Assembly: GCA_031550405.1 (NCBI GenBank)
Contig: JAVBOP010000144.1
Location: 1 to 9,133, forward strand
Source of the DNA: JAVBOP01 sp031550405
Lineage (GTDB): Bacteria; Bacteroidota; Ignavibacteria; Kapaibacteriales; UBA2268
Direction: 5' to 3'
Length of the DNA stretch: 9,133 nucleotides
Every line of letters begins with the position of its first letter. Position 1 is the stretch's first letter. Of the stretch, positions 6,171-9,133 are shown piece after piece. The notes under the pieces are model-generated. The model was given only the letters and a program-made list of their open reading frames with translations, did not search any database and was not told where the DNA came from. A program made the translations under genes and the position numbers.

Positions 6171-7355
6171 ATGATAAAATCAATTTATGACTACAATTTT
6201 TCCGGCAAACGCACTCTGATACGGGCTGATTTCAACGTTCCTTTAACTGCTGAAGGCAAGGTTGCCGACGACACACGCATTGCCGCTACATTGCCAACTA
6301 TCAACAAAATTATCGCCGACGGCGGAATTCCAATTATAATGTCTCATCTTGGCAGACCTAAGGGCGAGCGCAATCCCAAATATTCGATGAAGCCTGTTGC
6401 CGAATATTTGCAGCAGAATTTTGATTTCAAGGTGATTTTTGCAGAAGATTGTATCGGCGAAACAACGGTTAATATCACTAAGTCTGCTAAAAATGGCGAA
6501 ATAGTCTTGCTCGAAAACGTGCGCTATTACGCAGAAGAAGAAAAAAATGATGCCATATTTTCGTCGGAATTAGCCAAAAATGGCGATGTATATGTAGACG
6601 ACGCTTTTGGCTCATCTCACAGAGCACATGCAAGTGTTGACGGAGTTGCAAGGCTATTTGCAAATAGATTTGCAGGCGCCTTAATGATAAAGGAAATCAA
6701 GTACTTAGGCAGCGCATTGAATAATCCAAAGCGTCCATTTGTGGCAATAATCGGCGGCGCAAAAATTTCTGGCAAGATAGATGTAATCAATCACTTGCTG
6801 GAAAAATGCGACACGATATTAATCGGCGGCGGAATGTCCTTCACTTTCTTTAAAGCTATGGGCTTAAACATAGGCACTTCCTTGCTTGAAGAAGATAAAA
6901 TCGAACTGGCAAAAGAGCTGATAGAGAAGGCAAAGCAAAAAAATGTGGAGCTGTTATTGCCAACCGACATCAGGGTTGCCGATAAGTTTGATAACAATGC
7001 GATCACTAAAGCAGTCAAATATAATGAGATTCCCGACGGGTTTATGGGCATGGATATAGGCGAGCAAACGATAAATAAATATTCATCTATTATTGCTTCT
7101 GCCAAAACCATTGTGTGGAATGGTCCTTTAGGTGTTTTTGAAATGTCAAATTTTGCAGCAGGAACTTTGGCAATAGCCAATGCTATGGCAAATGATACTG
7201 GCTGTATCACTATCATTGGCGGCGGCGATTCGGCAGCGGCTGTCAACCAATTTGGGTTAAGCGAAAAGATGTCGCACATTTCAACAGGTGGCGGCGCTTC
7301 ATTGGAATTTCTCGAAGGCAGGACTCTCCCCGGAGTCGCAGTATTGGAGGGATAG
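6171..7355 (+). CDS. pgk: Phosphoglycerate kinase
   Basis: Pgk transfers phosphate from 1,3-bisphosphoglycerate to ADP in glycolysis, and runs backwards in gluconeogenesis; it is a soluble monomer. The 394-residue length is normal. N-terminal substrate-binding domain: RADFNVPL (18-25), DDTRI (33-37), SHLGRPKG (58-65), ENVRYY (115-120) and DDAFGSSHRAHAS (143-155), which supply the basic-patch Arg and His residues. C-terminal nucleotide domain: GGAKISGKI (195-203), GGGMSFTFFKA (219-229), WNGPLGVFE (316-324), GGGDSAAA (350-357) and STGGGASLEFLEG (371-383). All key motifs are present; the GGAK motif has Gly where many homologues have Asp, a common variant. It is preceded by a Shine-Dalgarno-like AAGGA and diverges from nadD. 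No terminator is obvious in the 127 bp before ruvB, so read-through into ruvB is possible. No gapA or other glycolytic gene adjoins it here. Confidence 0.98.
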   Translation: MIKSIYDYNFSGKRTLIRADFNVPLTAEGKVADDTRIAATLPTINKIIADGGIPIIMSHLGRPKGERNPKYSMKPVAEYLQQNFDFKVIFAEDCIGETTVNITKSAKNGEIVLLENVRYYAEEEKNDAIFSSELAKNGDVYVDDAFGSSHRAHASVDGVARLFANRFAGALMIKEIKYLGSALNNPKRPFVAIIGGAKISGKIDVINHLLEKCDTILIGGGMSFTFFKAMGLNIGTSLLEEDKIELAKELIEKAKQKNVELLLPTDIRVADKFDNNAITKAVKYNEIPDGFMGMDIGEQTINKYSSIIASAKTIVWNGPLGVFEMSNFAAGTLAIANAMANDTGCITIIGGGDSAAAVNQFGLSEKMSHISTGGGASLEFLEGRTLPGVAVLEG

Positions 7356-7482
7356 GAAAAGCAATTCAGAATTAATAATAGCATTATGCTCAATTAAATG
7401 CTTCAAAATCAAGCAAAATTGTGGAAAATAAAAATTATAGACAAGTTTCTGTATTCAATTTTAGCAACTTATCGGCACTTTT

Positions 7483-8499
7483 ATGCGATCTAAGATAACT
7501 TCAAATGAAAAAAATAGCGATGATATTGATGTGGCATTGCGACCATTGTCATTCGACGATTTCGTTGGGCAAAATAAAATTGTGAGCAATCTTCATATAT
7601 GGATTTCTGCTGCCCGCAAACGTCAGGAATCGCTTGACCACGTGCTATTGACAGGACCTCCGGGCTTGGGCAAGACTACTTTGAGCCTTATTATCGCACG
7701 GGAAATGAATGCCAATATCAGCAAAACTTCGGGTCCTGCCCTTGAAAAGCCTGCCGATCTTGCAGGCTTGCTTACAAATTTAAACGAGGGCGATATACTG
7801 TTTATAGACGAAATTCACCGCCTATCAACAACAATTGAGGAATATTTATATTCAGCGATGGAAGATTTCCACCTTGATATTATGATTGATTCCGGTCCAT
7901 CGGCTCGAACAGTTCAGCTCAAATTGCCCAGATTTACTCTCGTAGGAGCCACCACTCGGGCTGGCCTTCTTACCGCACCGCTACGGTCCCGCTTTGGTAT
8001 TAATGAGCGGCTTGATTACTACTCGGCGGATGATTTGGCAACCGTTGTATTGCGTTCTGCCCACATTTTGAATGTGCCGATAGACGACGAAGGCGCTTAT
8101 GAGATAGCTTCGCGTTCGCGGGGAACGCCTCGAATAGCCAATCGAATATTGCATCGAACACGCGATTTTGCCCAAGTCAAAGGAGATGGCAAGGTTACAA
8201 AAGCTATTGCACAGGCAGCATTGGAGGCGTTGGAGGTCGATAATTACGGCTTGGACGATATGGACAAGCGCATATTGACCTCTATTATCGAAAAATTCAA
8301 AGGCGGTCCTGTGGGAATAAGTACTATTGCAACTGCCATTGGCGAGGAGGCGGGCACCATTGAAGAGGTATATGAGCCATTTTTGATTCAGCAAGGCTTT
8401 CTTATGCGAACTCCGCGCGGCAGAGTTGCTACTGATAAATGCTATCAATATTTTAATTATCCACAAAAAGAGGCAACACCTTCTCCAAGCTTATTTTAA
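7483..8499 (+). CDS. ruvB: Holliday junction branch migration ATPase RuvB
   Basis: RuvB forms hexameric rings that, with RuvA, drive branch migration of Holliday junctions in recombination and repair; RuvC then cuts them. The 338 residues are a full-length protein. Seen in order: LRPLSFDDFVGQ (19-30), Walker A GPPGLGKT (58-65), Walker B LFIDE (106-110), the presensor hairpin region (about 118-150), sensor 1 GATTRAG (155-161), the arginine-finger stretch PLRSRFG (166-172), sensor 2 GTPRIANR (214-221), and the winged-helix DNA-binding domain with GGPVGISTIA (274-283), EEAGTIEEVYEPFLIQQGFL (288-307) and TPRGR (310-314). The ATG has no Shine-Dalgarno sequence. It lies 127 bp after pgk, with no clear promoter or terminator in the gap. 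ruvA and ruvC are not next to it. Confidence 0.98.
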   Translation: MRSKITSNEKNSDDIDVALRPLSFDDFVGQNKIVSNLHIWISAARKRQESLDHVLLTGPPGLGKTTLSLIIAREMNANISKTSGPALEKPADLAGLLTNLNEGDILFIDEIHRLSTTIEEYLYSAMEDFHLDIMIDSGPSARTVQLKLPRFTLVGATTRAGLLTAPLRSRFGINERLDYYSADDLATVVLRSAHILNVPIDDEGAYEIASRSRGTPRIANRILHRTRDFAQVKGDGKVTKAIAQAALEALEVDNYGLDDMDKRILTSIIEKFKGGPVGISTIATAIGEEAGTIEEVYEPFLIQQGFLMRTPRGRVATDKCYQYFNYPQKEATPSPSLF

Positions 8500-8547
8500 A
8501 AATACAAATAATTAATAATTGTTAATAAATCGTATGTTTTAATCGCA

Positions 8548-8572
8548 GGGGGCGAGCTCCATGCCCGCCCCC
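8548..8572. repeat. GC-rich hairpin between convergent genes, terminator-like or REP-like
   Basis: GGGGGCG (8548-8554) pairs with CGCCCCC (8566-8572). The stem continues, after one A-C mismatch, with two more pairs around a TCCAT loop. It sits in very AT-rich DNA between ruvB and the converging surface-protein gene, so it could stop transcription both ways. Neither side has a T-run. The compact all-GC palindrome in an intergenic spacer also resembles dispersed REP-type repeats; copy number cannot be judged from one window. Confidence 0.45.
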
Positions 8573-8592
8573 ACAGGATTTGTGAATAAAAA

Positions 8593-9133
8593 TTAATAAA
8601 TGGCGATGCCTTTGGTTCGGCTTTCGTCGCCGCTGCGGACATTGAGGAAATACATGCCGCCGGCTAAGCGCTTGGGTATGTCGAAGGTCGCTTCCCATGT
8701 GTGGTTATGCTCTGTGTATGTGCCGAGCGGCGTTAAGTCTATGATTTTCTCGCCCATGTAATTGTATAAGCCTACCTTTAAGTCATTGCTATATATGCCA
8801 GTTGGATAATACATGATGTTTACATTTACGCTGCTGGTGGCAGGATTGGGAGTTAGTTTGCGTATCCACAAGTCGGGGATGATGCCGGCTTCGGTTTCGT
8901 CTTCGATGCCGGTTGGATCTTTGGCTGGGTCGTATTCCAGCAGGGCGCCGAAGTGGTATTCCTTGCCATCCATTGGGTCGTAGCGGTTCAACAGAAAATA
9001 GTGCTTGCTATTCCAGAAAGCGTAGTCGTAAAACTTGATGCCATATTCTTCCAAGCCGACATAAGGCAGTTTGAAATGCCGCCATGTCTTTGCGGCTAAA
9101 TTATAAATTAATAATACTACATTGCCGCCATTC
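8593..9133 (-). CDS. C-terminal part of a secreted protein with type IX sorting domain, truncated by window edge
   Basis: The frame is open from the right window edge to TAA at 8593-8595; about 179 residues are visible and the start lies outside. A TTG near 9054 is an internal Leu codon, because the frame continues upstream as NGGNVVLLIYNLAAKTWRHF. This upstream part (YNLAAKTWRHF, FWNSKHYFLLNRYD, GALLEYD) has the alternating hydrophobic and aromatic pattern of beta-propeller or Kelch-like repeats, but I cannot name a family. The last 87 residues (8593-8856) are a type IX secretion C-terminal domain: LTPNPATSSVNVNIMY, LKVGLYNYMGEKI and the ending LAGGMYFLNVRSGDESRTKGIAIY. This domain directs export across the outer membrane and is normally removed, leaving the protein secreted or anchored on the surface. 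The gene is clearly more GC-rich (about 53% in one 60-base stretch) than its neighbours. Confidence 0.85.
   Translation of the reverse strand, partial: NGGNVVLLIYNLAAKTWRHFKLPYVGLEEYGIKFYDYAFWNSKHYFLLNRYDPMDGKEYHFGALLEYDPAKDPTGIEDETEAGIIPDLWIRKLTPNPATSSVNVNIMYYPTGIYSNDLKVGLYNYMGEKIIDLTPLGTYTEHNHTWEATFDIPKRLAGGMYFLNVRSGDESRTKGIAIY

Noticed and set aside
6791..7393. Long minus-strand frame opposite pgk
   Set aside because: It is the shadow of the pgk reading frame, which has full family motifs; the shadow has no recognisable domain.
7375..7405. Short palindrome near GCATTATGC after pgk as a terminator
   Set aside because: The arms are only about 5 bp, with either no proper loop or a loose one, and there is no T-run.
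8593..9054. A complete 153-residue gene starting at TTG 9054
   Set aside because: The frame stays open to the window edge with protein-like sequence (YNLAAKTWRHFKLPYVG), so the TTG is internal and the gene is partial.

Overview
The window looks like a chromosomal segment of a low-to-moderate GC bacterium of the Bacteroidota or the wider FCB group. Three signs support this. The CarB protein is of the long, eukaryote-like type that Bacteroidota carry. The last gene encodes a C-terminal sorting domain of the type IX secretion system, known only from this group. Most starts also lack a Shine-Dalgarno sequence. The genus cannot be told from the sequence.

Layout, left to right. (1) The 3' 95% of carB (carbamoyl-phosphate synthase large subunit, pyrimidine and arginine synthesis) runs off the left edge. 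(2) A 251-bp convergent gap follows, holding a perfect 15-bp inverted repeat. (3) A minus-strand gene encodes a DUF2130 protein: zinc knuckle, long coiled coil and a nuclease-like domain. (4) A divergent AT-rich gap carries a candidate promoter that reads right. (5) Next is an unlisted 39-codon gene for a one-pass membrane peptide, followed after 5 bp by an NlpC/P60 lipoprotein. (6) nadD (NAD synthesis) lies on the minus strand, converging on the lipoprotein gene with only 6 bp between stops. (7) pgk (glycolysis) diverges from nadD across a 91-bp promoter region. (8) ruvB (Holliday-junction branch migration) is on the plus strand. (9) A GC-rich hairpin lies between convergent genes. (10) The 3' part of a minus-strand gene for a secreted or surface protein with a type IX sorting tail runs off the right edge.

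Most of the window is housekeeping: nucleotide, NAD, glycolysis and recombination genes placed singly or in pairs, with frequent strand switches. The only likely operon is the membrane peptide plus lipoprotein pair. No mobile element, CRISPR array, tRNA or rRNA was seen, and no clear new multi-gene system. The points most worth a second look are the small membrane peptide, the solitary DUF2130 nuclease-like protein, the mixed character of the CarB N-half, the short NadD C-terminus and the two intergenic palindromes.
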